A stretch of 64,000 nt of DNA from contig CP136061.1 of assembly GCA_032622095.1 (NCBI GenBank), positions 125,376,754 to 125,440,753 of the forward strand, read 5' to 3'. A program made the position numbers and the translations under genes. Source of the stretch: Siphonodentalium dalli. Its lineage: Eukaryota; Mollusca; Scaphopoda; Gadilida; Siphonodentaliidae. Of this stretch, positions 33,953 through 44,972 are shown in pieces. The notes beneath the pieces were generated by a model, which ran no database searches, was not told the origin of the DNA, and saw nothing but the letters and a program-made list of their open reading frames with translations. Every line of letters starts with the position of its first letter. Within the stretch, counting starts at the first letter, position 1.

Positions 33953-34572
33953 TATTAATTAGCTATAGGTTATCGGCCGCAATAAGTAGAACGCTGCCCG
34001 CGTCATAAGTAACAAAAAGTCGGCCAATAAGTAGAAAACGCGGCCAATAAGTAACAAAAAGTCGGCCAATAAGTGGAAAACGCGGCCAGTAAGTCAAGGT
34101 GACGTAAATGACGTCATACGTAATTAGCTCGATCGGCAAAGAATATTGTGTCGACGGAAGATATATTGCAGTTGATTTCGGATGAATTACGGACAGTCAC
34201 TTTTTTGGAAGTAAATATACATGTACGTGGATGAATTAAATGTATCCGTGTCAATATCATTCCCAGTGGAAACTGACAGTATTGTGAAATCGCTGCAAGT
34301 TCTTCATAAAGTTCACAAGAATAAAAATTGCTGGAATAATTGTTAATTTAATAAAACACACAATGGTATAACTATGTTAATATTTTCATCCTGTGAAACA
34401 ATTATTACATTGTTGCTAATTAATAAAATACTTATTAATTGGTTGTTTCCACATTGGCCGAATTATGAGGCCTCGGTCTGTCGTATTAGCATTTGCCCTG
34501 CGGTCTCAGGCCAATACGACAGACCTCGGCCTCATAACTCGGCCAATATGGAAATAACCAATTAATAACATA
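33953..34572. mobile_element. 620-bp insertion splitting the minisatellite, with a terminal hairpin
   Basis: It begins TTATTAATTAGCTATAGG and ends CCAATTAATAACATA, whose inverse starts TTATTAATTGG, so the ends are inverted copies. Near the left end 'cggccaataagtagaaaacg' and 'cggccaataagtaacaaaaa' alternate in tandem (about 33975-34095). The right end (34433-34568) is a hairpin with arms of about 60 bp including GGCCTCGGTCTGTCGTATT. A CRE-type TGACGTCA lies near 34110. Confidence 0.75.
34433..34568. repeat. Hairpin, arms of about 60 bp
   Basis: TTATTAATTGGTTGTTTCCA through GACAGACC-type sequence is mirrored by AATACGACAGACCTCGGCCT through AACCAATTAATAA, with a loop of about 15 bp (GCATTTGCCCTGCGG). 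Confidence 0.85.
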
Positions 34573-34760
34573 TAATCACAACCAGCAAGGACCACATATG
34601 ACGTGGCCGTTATACCTCTACATCAAAACCAGCAATGACCGCATATGACGTGGCCGCTATACCTATGATCTATATCACAACCAACAAGGACCACAGATGA
34701 CGTGGCCGTTATATCTCTACATCACAACCAGCAATGACCGCAGATGACGTGGCATTATAC
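34573..34760. repeat. 47-bp minisatellite, second block of about four units
   Basis: Same unit as 33137-33952, with TGACGTGG in each full unit. It was once continuous with the first block. Confidence 0.88.
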
Positions 34761-35619
34761 CTTTATGAAATAAACCACTCAGTTTATAACACAAACCTGG
34801 ATGGTGTGAACATTCATGCCAAATGCGTTTTGTCGAAAAAGACACACCGAATCAGGCTGTTTACTGATGGAGGAAAGCCACGCAGAGGGTTAATTTCACC
34901 GGGAAAACACACTCAACTACACGTAGAAACCACAGACCCCTGGAAACTGACAAACTTTTCCAGATACACTAATAAAGTTACCTTCGCGTGTGTTGATCAC
35001 AACCCGCGCGTATCGGGATTATCATAAGCTTCGACATCGCTTAATTATATACCATGCACCTTACCAACCGAGCAACCGGGACCCCGTCGCTCCTACATAT
35101 AGTGTAATGTTGATAAACCACACCTACTGCATGGCGCATTGTTCCAATCCGGAAACAACTTATACCATGACGTGTTCGCATCGTCATAATTATAGCCAGA
35201 TCAAGAACTTCATCAAAGTAAATTATTTACATATGGTCTGCCCGATTGATATTTACAGGCCACGAAAACACGCCACTCTGGGTCAGTTTTTTGCGTGCTG
35301 AAAGCTATTACTCCGCAACGAGTAGGTAATCGATGAGGATATACAGATTGCGGATGTTGTTTTTTGATGAGCATGCTATTAGACTTTGTAGTGAGTGGCT
35401 TTATTGTTGATAATTATTTCGCAATGTGAGACAACCGGTCTTCGCTAACCAGTCACACCTTCAGACGAATCTCTAATCAGTAAAGTGTCAATGACACTGC
35501 ACCTCAACCTGGGGAGCCTAATTTTATGCCGAGTAGTATACAGAATGATGGAGAAGGGATTATATTGCGTAGATGAAATTGTTTTCATTTCAAACATATC
35601 TCCAATTAATGTGGGTTAC
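34761..35619 (+). other. Unassigned open frames (34734-35027 and 34990-35301)
   Basis: Two overlapping + strand frames of 97 and 103 codons run from the last minisatellite unit. The first includes NTNLDGVNIHAKCVLSKKTH, the second HRHNYSQIKNFIKVNYLHM. I recognise no family or splice signal and they may be chance. Confidence 0.2.
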
Positions 35620-36150
35620 ACGGTGTGCCGATGGCTTCAAATGTGAAATACAAGATGGTTGCTGACGGCATGCTTTTTAACGAATTTAGGGGGAAAAGTA
35701 TGGCTAATATCTAGAGGTCACCTCGAAGAAACATGAAGTTTGGTGACGATCGGATGAGGGGTGTAGCCTGTATCGTGTTCCAAAGGATTTAGTCATGCAA
35801 AGAGTAAAATCCAAGATAGCTGCCGGTGGCCATGTTTTTCACCCAAAATCGTTCAAATTCGATAGCCCCATCTAGAGGTGACCCTAAACATGCCTGTAAA
35901 TTATCAAAACATTCTGCAATAAATTTTGGCTGCAAGGTGTGCCGACGAATTCTAATAGGAATCGAAGATGGTTGGCGGCCATGTTTTTCAACGAATTTCG
36001 GAAACATTCTATCCATCCCATCTAGAGGTCACCCGGAAGATCCATAATAATTTTGGTGAAGTTCGACGAGGGGTGGGGGTGTGGTCTGTATATTGGTCGT
36101 TCCAAGGGATTCAGTCATGCAAAGAGTAAAATCCATGATGTTTTTAATCG
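35620..36150. repeat. Tandem repeat, about three diverged units of 160-170 bp
   Basis: Recurring landmarks are 'ggtgtgccgaygncttc', 'aagatggttgnnggccatg', 'catctagaggtcaccc', 'gatgaggggtg' and 'ttcagtcatgcaaagagtaa'. Confidence 0.7.
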
Positions 36151-36229
36151 AAAATTCGACTAAAGTCAATCAGACACGACCAATACCTTAATTAACCTGG
36201 CTAAGTTTTCTGAACGTCACGTCACATTG

Positions 36230-37010
36230 CAGCAGCATATATTGAGGTTGTTTAATTTGCCAGGAACTTTCCTGAATGACCAAAAAATGTACCTAATTTA
36301 TTTGCAAATCGAAAGTTGAATATAAATGGACAACCGATTGAAAGAAAAGGATCTGATCGTCAAGAAACCTCTTTAAAAATTTTGGGTAATAACATTTGAA
36401 TACCATGTGAAAGCTGCTTGTGCGAATATGTCTAATGCTCTGTATGCTATAAATCTAGTAAAAAAAATCCTTCCTTTCAATTGTCTTAGAATGCTATACC
36501 TTACCTAAGTACATTCTCATATTCTTTATGGAATTGAATTATGGCGGAATGCGAGTATCAAAATCAAGTTGTTGTACTACGGAAAATACAATTCGTGCTA
36601 TAAATAAAAAAAGCTACAACAGTCACACTGAACCATTATTCAAAACTAATAACATTTTGAAGTTGCAGGATGTGTACATGAATCGGATATGTCTATGTAT
36701 GCATGACTGGACTTATGTAAGCGTTCCTAAATCATATAATAGTTTTGGAATATATAAAAATCCCAATATGAGTACTAGGTCATCGGGTAAAATACAGGAA
36801 ACTAAAGAGCTCGCATTAATTCCCTGAAAAACAACCCCTCCATGTATTTCCAAAAGTGTGGAACACCATTGACAATAATATACAGAATATTCGATTTTAG
36901 GCAGTCTTTAAGAACAAATTTACCAAATCTATTATGGACAATTATTCTTTGAATAGTGAAAAACAAGCTTTGTCCGGAAATAAATTGTTACTATAAGACG
37001 ATCTTCCCTT
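36230..37010 (+). pseudogene. Non-LTR retrotransposon fragment (RT C-terminal part)
   Basis: Across several frames the + strand shows ANMSNALYAINLVKKILPFN, then HSHILYGIELW, then AINKKSYNSHTEPLFKTNNI and LKLQDVYMNRICLCMHDWTY. This matches the order in the minus-strand element at 39.3-40.8 kb (LIHSHTIYGLTICG, then IRIISNKSCRSHRKP, then ILKFHDLY). It is 5' truncated and full of stops. Confidence 0.75.
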
Positions 37011-38590
37011 TTAGTAAAGTGAATTTTAAAAATTATCGTTAAAAATGTCTGATAGATGTATAGTTACATATATATATGAGCCACAATCGACTTGGTCAAA
37101 TCGGGACCATCAGATCAAACGCGAACCGATCGCAAAGGTCCTTTCTTTGGCTACAAGTGGACATTAACAGTGCGAAAATTAGCATCCAACGTAAGCTTTG
37201 ATATGCATAAATGTATTTATTTTTTCAATTTCTACCTCTGTTGACGCAATATTCGATTAAACTCGACGCAGAAATGCAGTCGACTATTTGGCAACGCCCG
37301 GGTTCGACCATGACAACGACGATTATGCGACTCGTTGAACTGTAATTTTCGTTTGTATGCGATGTATTTGACTCTGATCTGCCGGTCAGTTCGGCATGTA
37401 CGCCCATGAATGCTAGATCAATGTTAGGTACCGTGCCTTCGTTGTAATGGACAGACCCGATCCGGGATTTAATACTGTGTATAGACTGATTCCCACCTGT
37501 GATGTCATAGACCTAGACCAAGTCAATTAGAAGATGTACACCTGTCGCTAGCCGAGCATTCTGACATTTGAGCATGACCAAATGCCCAGCTTACCTGAAC
37601 ATCTTACCTCTTTGTGACCCAGTGGTTTTGTCATTTTTGGAAAGGTGACTTGTTCATTCGAAAAGGTGACCACTCGCCATAACATGAGTTATAACCTATT
37701 TTAGTCATATTCTGAATAGCGGGTGGGCCCTATACATATAATGATATCCTCGAAAAATGATTGACCGCTGATTTACTTTTATAAAGGTGTTTATATGCAA
37801 GTATTAGCGAAAATTCTTCGAAAGAAGGGGTGGCGGTTAGTGTCTGAACAGAAAATAAGAGCAACACTTTTAAAAAAATAGAAATAAAAGGGATGGATAG
37901 CCGAAAATATGCAGTATCTCTCTGCCATCGAGACCACTACGCAACTGATAATAATACATATTTTGGCGACAAGAAAAGACCAAGGCATTGTGTCGGCAGC
38001 CAGTTAGGCATACAGAGAGACGGAAGGAAAGATGGATAGGCGGAAAGGCAATTTAAATCATGCAATATGTGGTGCATTGACACGTCCGTGTATATAGTCA
38101 GTAAAAGCGCATGCACAATTCAGTAAATGGTTGTACATGCTGGGGATTTTTATTTAAAAACGCGATATGGAATTTCACATGTACAATATACGATTCGACA
38201 CATATTTCATTTTCCTCAGCTGGCTCCAAATAAAAGATTCTTAAACTCTTATTCGTAAGCACGCGATTGACGTGCCCTGATTGATTGTTTATTTGTAGAA
38301 TATTTACAAACATAATGCTAATAGAGAAATATTCAAAAATAAACATAATTGTATTGTGCAGTAGGAGCATGGCCAAATAGGCCGTCTTCCTGTCGCCCGT
38401 GAATGGAAATGATACTTATATAGTAAAATGACAACGTGAATAATAACGTCTAAATACATGAAAAAATTATGAAAAATATGAATGAATGGCGTATCCAAAC
38501 CATTACATGGTGTACATAGTATGCTGGGATAGTGCAGTGAATATGGCTGAAATATTATAGTTTTAGACTATATGACAAATAAGAGCCTTT
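37011..38590. other. Non-coding, no feature recognised
   Basis: Short frames only; nothing repeated or structured was noticed. Confidence 0.4.
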
Positions 38591-39056
38591 TTGAAGGCAC
38601 GGTGGCGTTCGTTGCAGAAATATTCACATTTGTTCAAATCGCCATCAACAGAAGGAATATTAAATTATAGATAGTTTTGCTCATATGCCAAACATAATCA
38701 GCGCGTAAATAGCATATTGTCGTCAAGACGTACGATGGTGTACGTAAACAAGAACCTGATCGTGTTACTGAAGTTTTGCTTCTGTTTACATAATACAGCG
38801 CAATTATATTGGTTAATCACTCACAAATGATATAAACGCTCTTTATTATTTCTATATCAGGAAAACAGTAACAAATAACGATCTTTATGTTTACCATATC
38901 CGGATCTAAACAAAAGCCAGGTTCTGTAGCGTTTTTTTGCCTTTGTTTACATAACAAAGGAAAAACATTTGACAATAACACTGTTTATGCCATATTTTTG
39001 ACGGATCTGAATTATATTAACAGCATACCCACCACCAACGCGGCCCGTATCTTTAA
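38591..39056 (+). mobile_element. TTAA-flanked element T1, diverged copy 4
   Basis: The left flank TTGA (38591) probably was TTAA, and the right flank TTAA is at 39053-39056. The ends are AGGCACGGTGGCG and GGCCCGTATCT. Internal landmarks of the family are kept ('aacgctctttatta', 'gatctttatgtttacca') but divergence is much higher than in the other copies, so it is older. Confidence 0.75.
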
Positions 39057-39239
39057 GATCGCTGTTAATTTTGTTCATATCCATCAGTTCTGTTCATAAA
39101 GGGCAAGGTTACATATCCAGTCATAATGAAACGTGAACATACCATTCGTTTTACTAGCAAGTAACTTAAACAATGCCGGGCCTCATGTTGTGTATTTAGG
39201 CGTAACTACACAATCTCAACAAAAGGTATTGTTGCATTT

Positions 39240-40830
39240 AATTTTAGACGAGTATTGCGATAGATAATTTTTTGTCAGTAACGTTTTAAATCAGTTTCGA
39301 AATTTTATGTTCTTGTAATTGTTTTTCCAATGCAATCCAAATGTCAGGGAATGTGTGCTTCGGTAACGTAGAACTAAATGCAGGTATCGGCGTTGATGCT
39401 TTCAGACTGCCAGCCTGTCGGGTATTAGCAGTTGTATAGTCAAATGTTTCATTGAATGATTTGGGAAGATTATCTCTTTTCCAGTCAAAAACGAACGTTG
39501 CTGCTTGTAGCTTATATAGGTCGTGAAATTTAAGAATGTTTTCATTCAGACAAATTGGTTTTCTATGGCTCCTGCACGATTTGTTGGATATAATTCTAAT
39601 TGCCCCTTTCTGTTTAAAGATAGTGCCTCCTGTATCGACAACGCCGCAAATTGTCAAACCATAGATGGTATGACTGTGGATCAAAGAGAAGTATAAAGTT
39701 TTCAGGCAGTTTTTGGGTTTCATATTATTTATGGAATATATTGTAATGGATATCTTTTGTACGTATCATAGATATGTGATCTTTAAAAGTGAGATTCTCG
39801 TCAATGATAATTCCATGAAATTCTAGAGATTGCTCTGGTCTAGTATTACCTACTCGCGTTAAAGGCTTGTTATTCAAATTTATTTCAGATTATTCCATTC
39901 GAAATCATTGGTGGGATGTAATAACATTTATTTAATTTTTGATACTTTAATTGATAATTTGTTGCTGCAACACCATTGATGAATTTTTAGGAGTTCTGTA
40001 TCAACGTGTTTCTCAATTTACTGAAGATCATGGCCGGAAGTATGGAGAGTCGTATCATCTGCAAAAGAAAGGAGATTATTTAAACGTGTGCTATTTGGGC
40101 ATATCATTGACATAAATAAGAAATAGAATGGGTCCTAATATAGATAATTGAGGCACACCGCAGTTGATATCTCTAAATAGCTTTTGAACCATGTTTTTGG
40201 TTTTTCCGCTAATGGCGTAATGGTCAAGTTTTTGAAGCAGTATCGTGCGGCTAATCGTGTCGAATGCTTTGGACAGGGCGATAAAAAATGATTCAGTAGA
40301 GTCTCTGGTCTTTTTGTTGTTGTTTTCAGCTACACGATTTAACAGATGTAGTAAGGGATGCGTTGTCGCAGTGGTTTTGTGTTTGTTGTGTAGTATATCA
40401 AATTTTGTTAAGAAAGAATTTAAATGTTTATGCATAAGTTTTCCATGATTTTTTAAAAAGCTGGCAAAATACTGATTGGTCTGTAGTTTTGGACATTTTC
40501 GTTCAATATCGTGGGCTCTATTCCTTGCTAGAATGATACATTTGTTGTGTGGAAGTGCGTAAACAGTTTCGTTGATAGTACTTTTCATCAACTTCATAGA
40601 TATATTTGAAAAATATACACAGCTTTTATTGGAAAATTTAGTGCATTTTGAAACAAATTCAGCTGTAGATGTTTCGGAGAGGAACAAATGTTTTTTGATC
40701 TTTTCTGCATGTCATGTAGTCAAGGGTTGAGTGTTGTGAATTGTTTCTACCTTATCAGCAGTTTTTTTGCTACATATTGAAGCGAAGTATTCGTTAAAGG
40801 ATTGTGCAATTTCATACTGCCATATTAATC
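39240..40830 (-). pseudogene. Second non-LTR retrotransposon fragment
   Basis: From right to left: IAQSFNEYFASICSKKTADK (linker, about 40810-40750), a 198-codon frame (40687-40091) with FFIALSKAFDTISRTILLQK (first catalytic Asp region) and CGVPQLSILGPILFLIYVND, then in another frame FADDTTLHTSGHDLQ (about 40075-40030). Last is a 145-codon frame (39723-39286) with FSLIHSHTIYGLTICGVV and FSSTLPKHTFPDIW. Jockey/CR1-like, 5' truncated and frameshifted. Confidence 0.85.
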
Positions 40831-41511
40831 CCATGCATACGTTAGACAAAATGGCAACGTGTTACTCATACGCGAATGACTAGCGATCATGACTTCCATT
40901 AGAAAAGGACTTCTCATGAGCACAAGTGAAAGAAATTTTAATTGCTGGTCACATAATCGTCGTTGTCACAGTCGAATACTCGGCGTTGTCAATTGAGTGT
41001 GGCGGTATCCCACGGAATTGTGGCTATCAAGCGATCAATCACACAACTGAGGCGAACGTTTATAGTTGTGAAAAATCACCCAAAGCCTTATGGCTATGTT
41101 AATATCTGGTTTCCACTCAATATAATAGGACATTTATATATAGATTATCTCAACAATAAAGACGAATTCCACACAGCGCTGAGTGTAAAACAAAAAACAA
41201 CCGGTCTATTTATGTCAAGAATTATGATTTGTTGTGCTAACCGTCCAGTGTTGAAATCTTTACAGCTTATCGAATGGAAGGTCGCCGTGCCTAATAGAAA
41301 TATAGTATATGGTACATAACCATCCGTATTTCTAAAAGTATTCATTTCTTAATATTTGTTATTGTTTGATCACATTAGTTTGATCGCTGAATCGTTAAAT
41401 TGCGGTTGCACCGTGGTTGTCAAGCTGCTGAATCGTGAAACTGATCGCTGAATCGTCAGAACGATTGTGCCGTGTGATTTTGTTATATTCTAAATTTTAA
41501 AGTGGCTTATT
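40831..41511. other. Unassigned open frame (40963-41319, +) in non-coding DNA
   Basis: A 118-codon frame is present with no recognised motif. Near 41380-41465 'gatcgctgaatcgt' recurs as short direct repeats. Confidence 0.25.
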
Positions 41512-41658
41512 TTAACCTTTTCAGTGCCAAGTCCGATTTTTGTATCAACCCATATTTCCTTGATCATTTTTCAAATTTATTGATTATAATAATGTGATGC
41601 ATTGATGGAAAGAGCTCTTAGTTGATACAGAAATCGGACTTGGCACTGAAAAGGTTAA
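41512..41658. mobile_element. 139-bp MITE with TTAA target duplication
   Basis: TTAA at 41512-41515 and 41655-41658. The ends CCTTTTCAGTGCCAAGTCCG and CGGACTTGGCACTGAAAAGG are perfect inverted copies, and similarity extends to about 37 bp (GTATCAAC and GTTGATAC). This fits a piggyBac-type MITE. Confidence 0.88.
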
Positions 41659-42234
41659 TTACTCAACCTGAAACATTGTCTCATTTTGGGGGCAATTGTG
41701 CTCAACCATTAAATAATTCCTTAACAATGACAATATTTTGTTGTATTGAGTCTACATGCTCTTCATATGAAGATATGCTGCTTTTATAGTGTTAATGTTG
41801 AAGTTGTAACTTGATATCTGGACTCTGTAAGAATCTCCGAGCTTAACCACTCCAGAGACATATCACATTTGCTTAATCTAATTATAAGCAACGTAGACAC
41901 GCACGAAGCTCCATATCATATACTATATCATATCAATCGCAAAAAAAAGGTTTAAACCCAACCCGGTATGCCAGATTTGTGTAATTTGTATTTCCATATC
42001 TCCGTTCCCAAACGGTGGCGGCAGGAAGACGACCATATGGTCATGCCGCCACCATATGACATATTATTTTTTATTACTTGATTTGATTTGTATTACAAAT
42101 TTATATGATGATATGCCATGAATAAATATTAACTTATTTACATGGCCTAATCATGTTACAGATTTACACCTTGTTAATATTGGACATTATATTGGGCTTG
42201 CATTTTATTTTGATAAAATCAAGAATACATGTAT
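41659..42234. other. Non-coding, no strong feature
   Basis: A short mirrored stretch lies near 42010-42055 ('ggtggcggcaggaagacgac' against 'gtcatgccgccacc'). Confidence 0.4.
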
Positions 42235-42560
42235 GTTCAACGTATCCTCGCTGAAATAGGTTCACAATCGACCTATAATACTCATATAGGTTCATATAGG
42301 ATTATTTGGATCTTAAATAGTGGACCTATATCCGTTATTCCGTTTTAGAGCGCGGGCCATATTGAAAAAACACATTTTAAATAACGCACATCTGTAAGTC
42401 GTGAGTAGATTTATTCGTGTTACTGTCCGCCCATAATGAACTTATAATAAGTCGATAATGGCAATAAAACACTATAGTTTTCAATTCGATATGGATTCAA
42501 AATGAGTACGTCGAATGTGAACCTAAAACAAATCCTGTTATAAACCGATAACGTGTTGAT
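42235..42560 (+). repeat. Dispersed repeat family R1, copy 6
   Basis: It opens 'ttcaacgtatcctcgctg', then 'aatcgacctataat', 'ccgttattccgttttagagc' and 'agtcgtgagtagatttattc' in family order. Confidence 0.6.
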
Positions 42561-43173
42561 TTTCGAGATAACTGATTTTAGTTTCATTTTTATGTTGACT
42601 CTATTTTGTGTATCTTTTTATAGCAACCACACTGTGTCAAATTAAATACAAATATCTTCATTAATTCATCTCAAAGTAATCAGATATAATCAAAAAAGTA
42701 TTTGATTACTTTTAGAAAAGTATTGTATTTGTAATCAAATGCAACAAAAAGAACTTGTATTGTATCTGTAAGATCATCAAATTGAAAAGTATTAGTATTT
42801 GTATCAAGTACTTTGGGCATATAAACATACCTTTTCTCGCACCAATTTATTTCTCATTCTAGTTAAGTCCACGTGGATGATGATGTTCCTTCTCTCGGGA
42901 ATACCTCTACTTACTCATTAATTCAGTTTTCAGGTCTCTTTTGACCAGACTTGCGATTATCAGCTTTGGACTTACCAGATTTACCTGGTAATCTGTGACT
43001 CTACAGAAAAACGCACACCCGTTATCTCAACACCAGTGTCCTTGATTATATCAACGATCAATGTGTTCGTGTTTCATCGGGATGATCTGGTATTACGAAT
43101 ATCCGTATAATAACTGCCCTTTCCCCCGTGTTGTGCAAGATCATCTAGACGAAACCTTTGTTATTGTACTGTC
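42561..43173. other. Non-coding, no feature recognised
   Basis: Unremarkable sequence with short variants of 'aagtattgtatttgtaatca' repeated near 42690-42820. Confidence 0.4.
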
Positions 43174-43846
43174 TTAGTGCCACCGCACACGCTGCGATTA
43201 AAATCGTAAGTGGGGAAAATCGCAGGAGTAAGCATCAAATGCGCATGCCCACGACAATATCGTAGTCAAATCGTAGCAATCAAGCACTGTTTGATTTTAC
43301 CAGGAAAATCGTGGCGTGACCTTGGCAACGCGCGCGATCGTAGCTGTCACGTGACCACTGTCGCACTGGTCATGTTGTAAATACCACGAAAAGAAAACAT
43401 TCAAAAATGGCGCAAAGTTTACAAACTGCTTGCACTTACAAAAACGAGGCCACATTGGTGGCGATGTGGCACGGCAGGGAGTGCAGGCCTATACCACATA
43501 TCAGGCAAGGAGTAGAGGGCTGCCGCAATTGTTGAAATTCAATTGGGGCAGCTGAGCCTGTTGAGTTGACAGGTACACAAATGTCAAAATTAAAAAAAAT
43601 ATTCAATTTCACTTGAACTTTCAATATCAACTTGTCAGTTTAGAACACTGAGATACATGCCATATGTATTTAGTTGCATAATGCGGAGAATGGGGTATAA
43701 CATTTTGCTATCATGAGATCGATCACGTTGATAAAATCGTAGCTGCAAACATCGCAGCACCGTAGCGTCTGCGGGCAAGCTACGATTTCTCCACCTACGA
43801 TTTTCCCCACTTACGATTTTAATCGTAGTGTCTGTGGTGGCACTTA
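43174..43846. mobile_element. 667-bp Harbinger-like non-autonomous element
   Basis: TTA at 43174-43176 and 43844-43846 flanks an element whose ends are GTGCCACCGCACACGCTGCG and, inverted, GTGCCACCACAGACACTACG. Both ends continue into ATTAAAATCGTAAGTGGGGA, giving inverted repeats of about 47 bp and more. Internal 'aatcgtag' motifs recur. A 3-bp TTA duplication is typical of PIF/Harbinger. No transposase is seen. Confidence 0.87.
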
Positions 43847-44972
43847 AGCATACGTCTGAGGTATGTTTTTGTCTTTTTTTCCTCGGAAGTTATGAGCTTC
43901 ATTTGCATCAGCTACCACAGCAGTTGTGATAATTGGCTGTATTGAACTGATTACCTGAGTTACAGAGCTGCAATTGAGTCGCTAATAATCTCCAGTTTAT
44001 CTTTATTGCTGTTGGTTTTCTTTCATTTGGATGAATGACCGTCAGTAGAATTTGTTTGAACCGTATTCATTCCTGTTAAAGCATCTTGCACTGGTTATGA
44101 AATATTAGTATCGTCCGTGACTGTGCCTCTATACTACTAGTACTATCACAAATATTAATACTATGACGACAGGCAAGAAAGATTGTAGGCTTTTTCTTTT
44201 GTGATGATTCATAAACAATGTCATTAAGATTAACTTGCACACGTTAAGTAGTCGGTAGACGTAAAGGTAGTGTTGCAGGAACATTGCTTAAATTCGAATT
44301 TTGTCGTGATTTCAAAACATCGTCTACTGCTATATTGATATAGGAAATAGGATGTTCGGAGAAAGCAAATGCTAATTGTACCGTACTCCTCGGGGAAAAC
44401 AATGCGTGTGCGCCCCAAGTCAACTGGGCGGTTGATGAATTGTAACGTATTCCTGTTTGGTTGCGGCGAGTTTATGTTTACAACCCCCCCCCCCGCGATA
44501 ACCTTCCATAGCAAACAATCTCACGTTCAGGAATTTGTGAACAGTTTCCTAAACAGTATATAGTCTTGTGTATCTTCGACTAAACAGTCATGTTTGTTTT
44601 TGGGTAAATCATTGTTCATGTTTTGTAAACTCTTGTTCTATGAGAGCTCTCTCACTCTCATTCTCTCTCACTCTCATTTCCTTTGCAGGGGATTTCGCAG
44701 TCTGGTTTCTAACTGTTTATTTGGTTATCAAGAACGGTGTCACATTTTTACATGAATGTCCGTGTTTCAAAAATGAGATAGATCATATACAAATTAAATA
44801 GGGTGGAATTAAGAGTGACATGCAATCAAGAGAGTTATCTACCCTGGAATAGTAACGCTTGTAACGGGATTTGCAACAGATCCGATAATTGCATGGTCGT
44901 GATACATGTAGAGTTACCTCGCTTCAGCCAACAACTTTGTTTGTTCGATCAAGCGCCTTGGACAACCCTTGA
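43847..44972. other. Non-coding; CT-rich run near 44647-44685
   Basis: No gene is supported. A poly-C run occurs near 44485-44494. Confidence 0.4.

Noticed and set aside
40963-41319. 118-codon + strand frame
   Set aside because: No motif or splice context was found, and its length is within chance for this amount of DNA. Left as unassigned.
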